This document shows positions 1-10,870 of a stretch of 64,000 nt of DNA, piece by piece. Numbering within the stretch: position 1 is the first letter of the stretch; every line of letters begins with the position of its first letter. A program made the translations under genes and the position numbers. Below the pieces are notes generated by a model. The model was given only the letters and a program-made list of their open reading frames with translations, did no database searches and was not told the origin of the DNA. Origin of the DNA: Armigeres subalbatus (Eukaryota > Arthropoda > Insecta > Diptera > Culicidae); NCBI RefSeq assembly GCF_024139115.2, contig NC_085139.1, positions 8,155,533-8,219,532 of the forward strand, in the 5' to 3' direction.

Positions 1-900
1 ATGTAGATTTTCCATATGTGTATTCTGATCTTAGAAAATTGTAGCGTCTAATTCGATTTGTTTATTATTTTGATAAAATTCTGTTTTTTTTTCAAGGGAT
101 ACGTTGATCAATTTAAAAAATACGACGTGTGAATCCTTAATGTATTTTAATTAATTTCAAAATTAAAAAAAAAGAAAAAAAAAATGATTTTACATAGCAA
201 GAAACAAGTAGTCTCTCTAAATGTAAATGAGTTTTGATGTAAACCCATTTGGGTGCGAAAGGATTGCTATATCCCTTCATCCTTTCACTTCCTATCCATC
301 CACGTATGCTGCCAAGATACCTGATAGGCAGTTATCCCAACTCGGTTTATGTACAGCTGTTGTCATTCCCAATGTCTTGTGAAGTAGATAGTAGGCTGTG
401 AGCTGCATTCTGATTGGTTCGATGGCACGTGGCTCTACTTCCCCTTGCGCACCATTACTGAACGCTCGCTCAGTGTGGCGCACCTGAGAGCATGCGTAGG
501 ATTTCTCTCGTTTTTTCTCCGCTGCCTTCGTCTGGGAGGTTTCATTGTTCACGTTTCGCTTCGTTCCTTCCTAATTGGCACGCTAAACACGGGTAATGCT
601 CCATTGCGTTTGATTCACACATTCGCAATAGTGATACTTAGATGGTCATTTATCATATTTACTTTAATGTTAGTAAAGATGCCTAAATTTACGAAGATGC
701 TATGTTTTGAGCGTATTCAAGACGCAGAGTGCAGTCCTTTTTGTCCAAAGATGCAAGCTCATCCGTTTGTCGATAAACTTTAACGTGTGAGTACGAGAGA
801 ACTCGGTTCCGCGAGAAAAAATGCTCTCTTTTTCAAGAAGATTGGGCAAAACTTGAAACCACGATCATGATCCTTTACAGCACTGGTGGGGGTAAAAACA
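1..900 (+). promoter_or_regulatory. Upstream region of the atonal-like gene with candidate E-boxes
   Basis: This is non-coding sequence upstream of the bHLH gene. Three CANNTG E-boxes are visible: CAGCTG at 354-359, CACGTG at 426-431 and CACCTG at 481-486. Proneural bHLH factors of the Atonal family bind E-boxes as heterodimers with Daughterless and often autoregulate, so these are candidate sites. E-boxes are short and occur by chance, so the functional reading is inference. Short open frames here (445-783 +, 292-552 -) show no recognisable domain and are not called as genes. The first 240 bases are strongly AT-rich. Confidence 0.3.
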
Positions 901-921
901 ACAGGCTGATCCTGAGAACTC

Positions 922-960
922 TATAAAACGTACCTGGAGGGCCGGGTTCTGGTTTAGTTT
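922..960 (+). promoter_or_regulatory. Core promoter of the atonal-like gene (TATA box)
   Basis: TATAAAA lies at 922-928. About 30 bases downstream the sequence TTTAGTTT (953-960) loosely fits an arthropod initiator, which would place transcription start near 956 and give a 5' UTR of about 108 bases. The TATA element is clear; the start site is inferred from spacing only. Confidence 0.55.
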
Positions 961-1063
961 CAAGCCATAATTTGACGAAGAAGTTCTGAGTTTGTTCTGT
1001 GTTTGCCAAAATTCATCAATTTGTGCCAGTGAGTGAGAGTGATCTCCAGAATTGTGAATCAAA

Positions 1064-1834
1064 ATGACTACAGACTTTAGTCGTCACCATCAGTACTACT
1101 ACTATTCGGCACCCGAAGCGGCGAACGTGAACGTTAAAATGGAACAAATCGAGCATCACATCAACAGCGACGATTACTACGGAAATTTCCCGGCACTAAG
1201 TGGCCAAGGATTGAACCTATCGAACATGATGATGCTTCCGAGCTATGAGTCCCAGCTAACTAATTACCCGGAATCCTGGATGACACCTTCTCCGTCCAGT
1301 TTCGGTTCGGAAAGTCCTGACTACTACTCAATGAATTCTCCGGCCTTTATCGACGTCGAAGAGTGTAAAGAAAATCTACTCAAGCAGGCCTCCCAGTTGC
1401 CCCTCTCGCCACCGAACCTGTTATCCGCATCCGTTCCAGCAATCTCCACCCCCACGGCTCTTCCCGTCAAAAAACGCCAATACCGGCGACAGCCCAAAAT
1501 CAAACAGGAACCAATCACCGTGAAAACTCATCAACCACCCACTACGGAGCTCTCCTGCAGCGCTGCGCTGATGTTTTCGAGTGACCCCACGGTTACCGCC
1601 GCCACCGCAACGACCGGAAAGAGGAAACGCAAGCCGGTGGCACCGCAGATTAAGAAGAAGCGCCGCCTCGCCGCGAATGCACGCGAACGCAAGCGGATGC
1701 AGAGCCTGAACGACGCCTTCGATCGGCTTCGGCAGTGGTTACCCAGCTTGGGCAACGATCGGCAACTGTCGAAGCACGAAACGCTCCAGATGGCGCAGCA
1801 GTACATCACGGCCCTGTACGAGCTGCTGCAGTAG
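1064..1834 (+). CDS. ato: Atonal-type proneural bHLH transcription factor
   Basis: This single-exon frame encodes 256 residues. The ATG at 1064 has a good insect start context (ATCAAAATGA) and an in-frame TGA lies at 1055-1057, so the N-terminus is fixed. The frame ends with tandem stops, TAG then TGA. Residues about 200-256 form a complete bHLH domain: basic region [13 protein letters not shown], helix 1 with [13 protein letters not shown], loop [10 protein letters not shown], and helix 2 with [19 protein letters not shown] plus [16 protein letters not shown] is diagnostic of the Atonal/Amos group, and the loop looks closer to Atonal than to Amos. The domain sits at the extreme C-terminus and the gene lacks introns, both as in fly atonal. 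The N-terminal part is low-complexity, with Tyr/Ser/Pro-rich stretches and a basic patch near 182-198 that may help nuclear import. The known family role is specification of chordotonal organ and photoreceptor precursors as a Daughterless heterodimer. The amos or cato paralogue cannot be fully excluded. Confidence 0.88.
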   Translation: MTTDFSRHHQYYYYSAPEAANVNVKMEQIEHHINSDDYYGNFPALSGQGLNLSNMMMLPSYESQLTNYPESWMTPSPSSFGSESPDYYSMNSPAFIDVEECKENLLKQASQLPLSPPNLLSASVPAISTPTALPVKKRQYRRQPKIKQEPITVKTHQPPTTELSCSAALMFSSDPTVTAATATTGKRKRKPVAPQIKKKRRLAANARERKRMQSLNDAFDRLRQWLPSLGNDRQLSKHETLQMAQQYITALYELLQ

Positions 1835-2210
1835 TGATGGACCGCGCTGCTCGCGCACGGTGCTTTGCAGAAGACGAGTGGTTCTTAGTCAGTAGTTGCT
1901 TCTCCCCAAAGTGTACATTTTGTTTCTATGAGACAGTTAAAGTGACAAAAAGTTTTAAGAGGCTTATTAGGTAAAGTTGTTTTACGAGCGATGGAACTCG
2001 TATCTGATGGGTTAGATTCCGAAATCGCTTCGTTAATTCCAGTGCCAGTGTTGAGTTGTATGTACTATGATGTAGATATTTACGTTAGGTTTGGTAAGGT
2101 TACTTTTTGGAACTGATTGTATTATAGCTTAGAGGTTAAGTTTGAACAAGAAGTTTAAATTATTTTATCGACAATGAAAAATGTACAGGCTGCGATTTTT
2201 GTTAGCTCAT

Positions 2211-2240
2211 AATAAATGTTGAAAGTAATATCAAAATAAA
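2211..2240 (+). terminator. Polyadenylation signals of the atonal-like gene
   Basis: Two AATAAA hexamers occur at 2211-2216 and 2235-2240, about 380-400 bases after the stop codon and in AT-rich DNA. They are the first canonical signals downstream of the CDS, so the mRNA probably ends near 2230-2265. Confidence 0.6.
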
Positions 2241-2264
2241 TAACTGTTGTCGTGTAAAAACATA

Positions 2265-2970
2265 ATATCACATTCTCCACGATTTTTAGTTCAGAATCTC
2301 CAACATTCAACGTTTTGTGTTAAACTAAGTTATTATAACTAGACTCGTTATTATAATTGTTCGTTGTAGAAAGATCACGATTTTGATCTATTACTATTTT
2401 AAATGAGCATAATGAATAACAAATGTTTTCTAAAATCACTTTAAAAAGGCGCCACAAAAATTTATAAAAAAATCTACGAATGGATTAAGTAGTTTGAGAT
2501 TGGAGTTCCTAGTGACCGGCTTCTTCCCTTAAAGCAGCAAATGTTCTGACTTGGAGAATTTGGTTTGAACATTTTTTTACCAAACAATCCCTAGTTGCCT
2601 TGCGTCTTTTGGTTAAGCCTGATGGAAAGCTTTCATTATAATATTATCCATTTGTTGCCTGGCGAATGAAATGCAAACAATAAATATTGGAAAATAAAAA
2701 AAATCCTAATATGTATGGGAGGTTCCCCGGACACTTCTTTCAACGACATTTGTAGAGGTCTCTCCACCATCTTATGTAGTACAAGAGAAAGTTTTTGAAA
2801 AGTCCTTTACTTGCAGGGAATATCAGATCCTCTTGTAATCTTTTTACAAAATTTGAATTTGAGCAAAAATGTTAAGAATTTTCATGTTTTCATGTTATTC
2901 TGGTTTATATGGAGATGGTCAATATTAACCATATTTTGAATAACGATCATGATCTATACTGCCGTTATCT
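2265..2970. other. AT-rich intergenic DNA, nothing recognised
   Basis: No coding potential, repeat or RNA gene could be supported here. The sequence is AT-rich and lacks the terminal signatures seen in neighbouring elements. Confidence 0.4.
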
Positions 2971-3024
2971 GCAAGTCGAGCACATCTGTACATGGGCCTC
3001 CATATACAGATGTGCTCGACTTGC
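2971..3024. repeat. Perfect 20-bp inverted repeat (hairpin)
   Basis: Arms at 2971-2990 and 3005-3024 are exact reverse complements over 20 bases, with a 14-base loop. The pairing stops sharply at both ends. It lies 16 bases outside the left end of the foldback-like element that follows, so it may be a terminus of another small element or a scar. Confidence 0.8.
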
Positions 3025-3544
3025 GGTTATGCTAACAATCTCAGGATATCCAAAATAACTGGGATAGGCAAATTTTGGGCATAATTAGATGAGTTGTAAC
3101 TATGTCAATTATTATCCGATTTTGACAATTCAGGGATGCCTGAACTAGAAATTTAATGTAGTTTCACCATATGTCCATGGAACCGACCATGGTCATCGGA
3201 TACCGGAGATATTCCGGGTTTTTCGATGGTAGGTTCAGAACCGTGAATTTATGGTGGGTATTAGGATAAGTTGTGGTTAAAAACAGAATAATATTAGTAA
3301 CCACAAATAAAGTAGGGCTCTTTCTGATTGGAACCATATGTTGAAATTCGAAATCGGACCAGGATCAAGTGAGATATGGCCATTTGTTTAGAATCGGTGC
3401 CGATCAGGAGTTTTAAAAGGGACCAGGCCATAAATTCATTTGAATCAAGCTTTTTGACCAATCTTCCATTATGATAACATTCAAAGTCTTCTGATACGTC
3501 AATAATGAAAACCAATTGAAAGACGGATCCCAAAGTCGCTGGGG

Positions 3545-4770
3545 TGCCCCAGGGAACCTGTAGAAGGGACATTTCAGTTTTAGCGCCAAACTGGTCATTC
3601 GACGGTTCGTTTTTCATGGTTTTCTATCAGAAAATATGAATATGGACAACTGACGGATTTGACCGATTCCGGGACCTACGGATTGTCCCCGGGGAACCTG
3701 TAGAAGGGGACATTTCCGTATAATCGCCAAAACTGGTCATTCGACGGTTCGTTTTTCATGGTTTTCTATCAGGAAGCGAAGTATGAATATAAAATGCACC
3801 ACTGACGGCTATGACCGCTACCGGGACCTACGGATTGTCCCCGGGAAACCTGTAGAAGGGGACATTTCAGTTTTAGCGCCAAAACTGGTCATTCGACGGT
3901 TCATTTTCCATGGTTTTCTATCAGGAAGCGAGGTACGAATATAAAATGGACCATTGACGGCTCCAACCGATTCCGGGACCTACGGATTGTCCCCGGGGAA
4001 CCTGTAGAAGGGGACATTTCAGTTTTAGCGCCAAAACTGGTCATTCGACGGTTCGTTTTTCATGGTTTTCTATCAGGAAGCGAAGTATGAATATAAAATG
4101 GACCACTGACGGCTTTGACCGCTACCGGGACCTACGGATTGTCCCCAGGAAACCTGTAGAAGGGGACATTTCAGTTTTAGCGCCAAAACTGGTCATTCGA
4201 CGGTTCATTTCCCATGGTTTTCTATCAGGAAGCGAGGTACGAATATAAAATGGACCATTGACGGCTCCAACCGATTCCGGGACCTGGATTGTCCCCAGGA
4301 ACCTGTAGAAGGGGACATTTCAGTTTTAACGCCAAAACTGGTCATTCGACGATTCGTTTTTCATGGTTTTCTATCAGGAAGCGAGGTATGAATATAAAAT
4401 GGACCACTGACGGCTTTGACCGCTTCCGGGACCTGCGGATTGTCCCCGGGAACCTGTTGAGGGAAAATTTCAGTTTTGGCACTAAAGCTAGTCATTCAAC
4501 GGCGCGTTGCTTATGGTTTTCTATCAGGAAGCGAGGTATGAATCAAATAGATCATTGACTACTATGAATGCTTCCGGAACCAACAGATTACCCAAGGGTT
4601 ACCTGCAGAAGGATGATTTTTTGTTTCAGCGCAAGAGCTAGTCATTCAACGTTTCTTTTTTAATAGTTTTCTGTCAGGAAGCGAGATATGAATATGCTTC
4701 TTTAAGGACCAACAGATTGCTCCAGGGAAACCCGTAGAAAGGGACCTTTATGTTTTAGCGCCAAACGAAG
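3545..4770 (+). repeat. 152-bp tandem repeat array, left arm
   Basis: The GATTGTCC anchor recurs at 3681, 3833, 3985, 4137, 4287 and 4438, a period of 152 bases with slips of 1-2. Units are nearly identical on the outside and decay towards the centre of the element, where the anchor is barely recognisable after 4560. Confidence 0.88.
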
Positions 4771-4774
4771 TATG

Positions 4775-6170
4775 ACTGGTTTTGCTGCTAAAACTGAAAT
4801 ATCATTTTATACAAGTTTCCCTGGGTCAATCCATAAGTCACGGATGCGGTCAGAATCGTCAATGGCCAATTCTATATTCATACCTCGCTTACTGATCAAA
4901 AACCATGAAAAAAATATCCGTCGAATGACTAGTTTTGGCGTCCAAACTTTAATGTCCCCGTCTATAAGTTTACCTGGAGCAATCCATAGGTTCCGGAAGT
5001 TATCAGAATCGCCAATAATCCATTTTATGTTCATTCCTCGCTGATCGCAAAGCATGCAAAAAGAGTAGTCGAATGACTTCTTTTGGCGCTCAAACTGAAA
5101 TGTCCTCTTCTACAGGCTCTCCTGGAACAATCTGTAGGTTTCGGAAGCGGTCAGAATCGTCAGTAGTCCATCTTATATTCACACATCGCTTCCTGATCAA
5201 AAACCATTAAAAACAGCGTTCGAATGATCAGTTTTGGCGCTAAAACAGGAACGCTTTCTTCTATAGGTTCCCTTGGGACAGTTGGTAGGTCTTAGAAATG
5301 ATCAGAGTCGTCAATGGTCCATTTTATATTCATACTGCGCTTCCTGATAGAAAACCATGGAAAAGAGCCGTCCAGTGACTTGTTTTGGCGCTTAAACTGA
5401 AATGTTTCCTTCAACAGATTTCCTTGGAGCACTGGAAGCGGTCAAAATCGTCAGTGGTCCATTTTATATTCATACCTCTCTTTCTGATAGAAAACAATGA
5501 AAAACGAACCGTCGAATGGCCAGTTTTGGCGCTAAAACTGACATGTCCTCTTCTACAAATTCCCCGGGGACAATCCGTAGGTCCCGGTAGCGGTCAAAGC
5601 CGTCAGTGGTCCATTTTATATTCATACCTCGCTTCATGATAGAAAAACATGAAAAACGAACCGTCGAATGACCAGTTTTGGCGCTAAAACTGAAATGTCC
5701 CCTTCTACAGGTTCCCCGGGGACAATCCGTAGGTCCCGGAATCGGTCAAATCCGTCAGTGGTCCATTTTATATTCATACTTCGCTTCCTGATAGAAAACC
5801 ATGAAAAACGAACCGTCGAATGACCAGTTTTGGCGATTAAACTGAAATGTTCCCTTCTACAGATTCCCCGGGGACAATCCGTAGGTCCCGGTAGCGGTCA
5901 AATCCGTCAGTGGTCCATTTTATATTCATACTTCGCTTCATGATAGAAAACCATGAAAAACGAACCGTCGAATGACCAGTTTTGGCGCTAAAACTGAAAT
6001 GTCCCCTTCTAAATATTCCCCGGGGACAATCCGTAGGTCCCGGAATCGGTCAAATCCGTCAGTTGTCCATATTCATATTTTCTGATAGAAAACCATGAAA
6101 AACGAACCGTCGAATGACCAGTTTTGGCGCTAAAACTGAAATGTCCCCTTCTACAGGTTCCCCGGGGGCA
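4775..6170 (-). repeat. 152-bp tandem repeat array, right arm (inverted)
   Basis: This is the same unit as the left array in reverse complement. AGGTCCCGG anchors lie at 5579, 5731, 5883 and 6035, exactly 152 bases apart. As in the left arm, copies near the centre (4775-5400) are the most diverged and copies near the outer edge the most uniform. Confidence 0.88.
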
Positions 6171-6676
6171 CCCCAGCGACTTTGGGATCCGTCTTTTCAA
6201 TTGGTTTTTCATTATTGACGTATCAGAAGACTTTTGGAATGTTATCATAATGGAAGATTGGTCAAAAAGCTTGATTCAAATGAATTTGTGACCTGGTCCC
6301 TTTTAAAACTCCCGATCGGCACCGATTCTAAACAAATGGTCATATCTCACTTGATTCTCGTTCGATTTCGAATTTCAACATATGGTTCCAATCAGAAAGA
6401 GCCTTACTTTATTTGTGATTACTAATATTATTGTTTTAACCACAACTTATACTAATACACACCATAAATTTACGGTTCTGAACCTACCTTCGGAAAACCC
6501 GGAATATCTCCGGTATCCGATGGCCATGGTCGGTTCCATGAACATATGGTGAGACTACATTAAATTTCTAGTTCAGGCATCCCTGAGTTGTCAAAATCGG
6601 ATAATAATTGACATAGTTACAACACATCTAATTATGCCCAAAATTTGCCTATCCCAGTTATTTTGGACATCCCCTG

Positions 6677-7391
6677 TATATGTGAAACAAAGTTGGCATT
6701 TGTACTATCGCGCATCACTCAAGAATAGACAGCCCAATTATTGCTAATTTATATTCGTTTTCTTCTTCTGTTTACGAGGAAAAATGTTATGATGAAACCG
6801 AATATATTAATGATCAAAACTTATTTTTTCTATATGAAATGGTTTTTCGCAAAATGAATCGCCTACTTGGAGCGGCGCACTAGAAGTTAACTTTCAGAAA
6901 TCAGTATGGCGAAATGCATCTAAAGTTTAATATCTCAAAAATAATCACCCTAATCGAAAAAATATTTGGTAGGCGTAGTGGCAGACACCTTCCTACATAA
7001 CTGGTATCAAATTGTTTTTCATGAAAAGTTCCTAATTTTGAGAAAACCAGCGTTAGATGTCTTTCGCCATACAAATTTCTGGAGGTTAACTCATGCTGGC
7101 TATTTGTGTATATACGATAGAATGTGGAAACGGCGGGTAGAAAATCAGCCACTGTCAATAATTCATTTGGAAAAATGAAATCAAAATCCATTCTCTTTGA
7201 TGCAATGGTTTTTTGTACATTTGTATGATAATTTCAAATCTTCATCATCTGTGTATATAACACGAAGTTGGCATTATCATTCGATAGTGGAAAGATCGAT
7301 TTGTGCAAATTTGTATGTTTACTTAATTAATAATAAGACACAAACAATATCGTCGAAAATCGAAAATCAAAGATCATATTTTGTGTATATG
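6677..7391. other. Intergenic DNA, nothing recognised
   Basis: AT-rich sequence. Open frames of 96 aa or less show no domain. No RNA gene or transposon terminus was seen. Confidence 0.4.
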
Positions 7392-7399
7392 GTATACAC

Positions 7400-7595
7400 T
7401 ATAGATAGTAGAATCTATAGATGAGCGAAAGCATGGCTGAGTCGATTTTTTTGCCCGTGCACACGCGCATATGACGTCACAGCCCTTAACGTTTCCATTG
7501 AAATTGTGATGTCATGCTCGTTTGGAGACACGTTTGACAGTTCGTTTGGAGACAGAGGATTTATCTTCGCTCATCTATATATTCCACTATCTATA
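7400..7595. mobile_element. hAT-type MITE with perfect 8-bp target duplication
   Basis: A 196-bp element begins TATAGATAGT and ends with its inverted copy. The inverted repeats run about 30 bases with two mismatches and end in ATGAGCGAA. It is flanked by the direct repeat GTATACAC at 7392-7399 and 7596-7603. The 8-bp size and the pattern nTnnnnAn are typical of hAT transposition. There is no coding capacity, so it is a miniature non-autonomous element. Confidence 0.88.
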
Positions 7596-7603
7596 GTATA
7601 CAC

Positions 7604-7978
7604 GGACAGATAAATCAACCGAAACTTTGAGTTCAATATACGCACTTATGAGAATATAGTAGAAAAAATTTACCCAAATTTGGGTAGTTTTCCCTTTCTT
7701 TCCCATGATTGCTATATCAAAACTAGAGCAAGATGCAAACACCTCACAGAGGTTGCTCAGCCCAATAACCCAAATTTGAGTAAATTCAATATTCTCTAAA
7801 TTCAAAAAACATAATGAGCTTTTTGTCGGGAGTATAATCTTCGAATGTGACATTTTGTGTGATTCTTGATCCGATCGAGTATTGTATGTATGTTTATGGC
7901 ACCGGTTCGAAAGTTGATGTCCAGCTTGCGATAAATGTGGATTTAGTGCGAGGAAAATGTGTTTAGCAGTTTTGGCTG
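7604..7978. other. Intergenic DNA, nothing recognised
   Basis: No gene is supported. A short perfect palindrome, ACCCAAATTTGGGT, lies near 7673. It may be part of an old element, but no second terminus was found. Confidence 0.35.
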
Positions 7979-8425
7979 GCTTCCGTCGCGCTGTGTGAAA
8001 TTCCCCGTAACGCTGGGTAGATACCTTTGCGTGGTGTGTTACGGTGTAAGATCTGACATGGTCACATTGTCAGCTACAGACATATCCTAAACCAACGAAT
8101 ACCTTCCCCAATAATCAACTCCGTGGTACTTATTAGGGTGTTGCTGAGATCGGGGCCTCTCATTAAGTAAGTACTACATCAGCACTTCCTTCCCCTCCCA
8201 AGTTACGTGGAAGATGAGGGTGGCCAAGAGTAATAATCCTCATGCTTTTGTGATTTTATCCTAGATTGGAATCAAGGACCACACCCACCTTGATTTCTGA
8301 TAGCAATCTGAATAAGGATTTCAAAAGAAAAACATGAGTATCACTAGTGTCCAATCTACGAAGTACACCGTAACTATGCTATGCTATGCTATGCTATGCT
8401 ATGCTTCCGTCGCGCTGTGTGAAAT
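7979..8425 (+). mobile_element. 5'-truncated LINE 3' end with CTATG tail and about 23-bp target duplication
   Basis: The insert (about 8002-8402) is flanked by a direct repeat of about 23 bases at 7979-8001 and 8403-8425 (core TTCCGTCGCGCTGTGTGAAA). It contains a LINE 3' UTR and ends in six tandem copies of a TATGC/CTATG pentamer. The UTR (about 8161-8375) resembles 16364-16465 plus 20739-20870 elsewhere in this window, including AATCTACGAA followed by a pentamer tail. Long target duplications and short tandem tails are typical of target-primed reverse transcription. No coding sequence remains. Confidence 0.82.
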
Positions 8426-9119
8426 GACGAATTGGTGACGATGCAGTGGAAGAATTAAAAAGTTTGCGGGAGCTGCAATATGGTTTGATAGAATAAATCT
8501 TTTTAGTTAGGGTGGTTATTTAAAAAGTATTCAAAATATTACCATTTTAATTATTAAATTGAGTCTCATGATTTTTTTTTTTTTTTTGAAAGTTTACGGT
8601 TTTCAAAATCCTTTACCTGGCTTAACTAAAGGGCTCTAACTAGACCTGTGCGCCGGTCATATCATCGGCGGCGGCGGCGTGGTGGTCACTTTTGCCCCGG
8701 CGGCGGCGGCGGCGGCGTGAACCGGCGTGGATGAAAAAATCAATGGCTGAAAAAATCAATTTACGCGGTTTGATTCACACGGTAGGAATCGCCCGTATAA
8801 AAACCGACTTCAGTGGATTAAAATTGCAATATTCTGCGTTTGCCGATCATCAAACAGCACATTCAAAATAGTCAATAGCCGGTGATACTAATCAATACAT
8901 GATTTCAAAATGTTATTTGAATTACCACTATTTTGTTACTTTGATTTTGATTAATCAAATTTTAACAATAAATTTTTTCGTGACCCCAAAGTGTTAGGAA
9001 TTAGATTTCGGTGTCATAGAACAAATTGGTAATAACTTTTTTCAAAAGTTATTTTCAATTTAGGATTTAGATACATTACAGTCGTTTTGATCTCAAAATA
9101 ACTAAGTTTCAGAAAAAAT

Positions 9120-9500
9120 CTAAAATTTTCCTGAAATTTTCCTAAATATGCCAACAAAGCTCTTGGTGAAGTTTCTGAAAGAATTTCTGGAGGAAACTAT
9201 GATTTTTTTAAATTTCTACAGGCATTTCTCAGTAAATTTCATTAGGAATTCCTTCTTAAAAGCCTATGACAATGTCTGCAGAATTTTTTTTATTTCAGAA
9301 AGAATTATCCATTCAGGTTCTCTTTGGGAAATTCCTTTAGTAAAACATAAAATATTCCTGTAGGAATTCATTCTGAAATTTATTAAAGAATGAACTATTT
9401 TCTGATGGAATTCCTAAGAGAATTTTCTAAAGAACTTTCCGAGAAAATTCCTGAAGTAGTGTTGGAAAGTGTAGTAGGAACCTTTTAAGAAAATATTGAG
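9120..9500. repeat. Degenerate GAATTYC-type repeats
   Basis: Loosely repeated blocks of the type GGAATTCCTGAAGAAATTTC recur in both orientations with variable spacing. The consensus core GAATTTC/GAATTCC is close to its own reverse complement. Small open frames here are rich in Phe, Glu, Lys and Leu only because of the repeat. Confidence 0.6.
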
Positions 9501-9539
9501 CAAATCCCCACAGACATTTCGAATAATTCCTAACAGTAT

Positions 9540-9940
9540 TTCCAAAATGCATCACCGGCTGCTTCCGCATCTTCCTCGATTGCACACCCCAGAGCCAATG
9601 TCCTATTCCAGGGTCTCTGCAAGTTCTTTTGCTGGTCTCTCTTCCTGCATACGCATTACATGTCCAACCCACTGTAATCTGCCTTATTTTAGCAACCTGC
9701 CTATGTCTGCATTTTTGTATACTTGGTTTAACTCGTGGTTCATTCATTCGTCTGCTCCATTTATCATTTTCCACCACGCTGCCTAGTATTGAGCACAGTA
9801 TTTTTAATTCAAACACTTAAAGAATTTGATAATCTGCATTTTTTAACGTCCATGATTCATGGCCGTACAGGACGACTGGACGAATCAACGATGTGTACAG
9901 AGCTAGGTTTGTCAGTGTCTGTAGGTAGCGTCATGAAGTT
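9540..9940 (-). pseudogene. Fragment of a non-LTR retrotransposon RT C-terminus
   Basis: The minus strand encodes a diverged piece of the C-terminal region seen more intact at 46872-47407 and 50640-51054. Recognisable parts are VVENDKWSRRMNEPRVKPS (matching the WRRRMNHEL motif) and WTCNAYAGRETSK (matching WAGHVARM). Frame breaks and its position inside the GAATTYC repeats mark it as an old insertion. Confidence 0.6.
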
Positions 9941-9949
9941 ACCAAAAAA

Positions 9950-10870
9950 ATTTCTGGAGGAATTTTCAAAGGATTACCCCGAGAAATTCTATATTAAATT
10001 GCTTAAAGTAGTTTTGGAAGAATTCCTATGGGAATTTCAGGAACAATTATTGTCAAGGAACTTGCTAAGGAACTCCTAGAGGAATTACTAAAAAAAATCC
10101 GAAGGAATATCAAATTGATTTTCAAAGAAATTCCAAAGCAAAATTCCGAAGCTGACAGAAATTTCCGAAGTAATCCGTTAATAAATTTCTGAAGGAGTTT
10201 TTAGAGATTTGGAATTTTGAAACAATTTCCTGAGGAACTCCTAAAACATTCTCTGTAGATATTTAAAAAGAAGGATTTTCAGAAGGTATATCCGAATTTC
10301 TAAACGAAGTCTTGACAGAATTTCCAAAGGAATTTTCGGAGGTATCTAAGACTGTCAGAAGTTTCTTCAGGAGTTACTTAGAAAAAAACCTGCGGGGACT
10401 TCTACGGATATTCCTTCAGGAACTTGTTCAGGAATTCTTAAGGAAATTTCGCCCTAGAACTTTTCAAGGAATTTCAAAAGAGTTCTTAGAAGAATTTCTT
10501 GAGGAATTTTCGGGAAAACACCTTAACGATTTTCCCAAGGTTTTCTTAAACAAATTTCTGAAGGAACTTTTTCCGAACTAATTCCTGAGAGAAATTTCCG
10601 AATATAGTTGAGAGAATTTTCGAAAGCCTTTCTGGAATTCGTTTCCGGAGGAGTTTTTGTAGAACTTCTTGAGGTAATATCTGAGGGAATTCCTGGACGA
10701 ATCTCCATAGGATTTTTTGGAGAATTACAAAAAAATTCTGGAGAATTTTAGGAATTACTTCAGAAATACCAGTAGGCATTTTCTCTGAAATTCTATTAGA
10801 AATTTCTTCATAAATTCCTTTGAGAATTCCTCCGGAAATTCCTTCAAATGTTCCTTCAGAAATTCCTTTA
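9950..10870. repeat. Degenerate GAATTYC-type repeats
   Basis: This is the same loosely periodic family as 9120-9500 and fills the stretch up to the nested TIR element. No unique sequence or gene is visible. Confidence 0.6.

Larger units (their letters stand above)
3040..6676. mobile_element. Foldback-like element with long inverted arms made of 152-bp tandem repeats
   Basis: The left end (from about 3040) and right end (to about 6676) are diverged inverted copies of each other. Both carry a terminus of the type CAGGGGATGTCC followed by CAAAATAACTGGGATAGGC. Roughly 500 bases of unique arm are followed by tandem repeats with the same motifs (GTCCCCGGGGAACCTGTAG, TGGTCATTCGACGGTTCG). The repeats run in one orientation up to about 4770 and in the opposite orientation afterwards, so the element is a giant imperfect palindrome. 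No transposase frame is visible; short open frames inside are repeat translations. Long inverted arms of tandem repeats are the hallmark of Foldback-type DNA elements. No clear target duplication was found, so the exact ends are approximate. Confidence 0.8.

Noticed and set aside
445..783. 112-residue frame upstream of the bHLH gene
   Set aside because: No domain, biased Leu/Phe content, and it lies in the probable promoter region.
3545..6170. CRISPR-like array
   Set aside because: Units of 152 bases are contiguous without spacers, lie in a eukaryotic inverted-arm element, and appear in both orientations.
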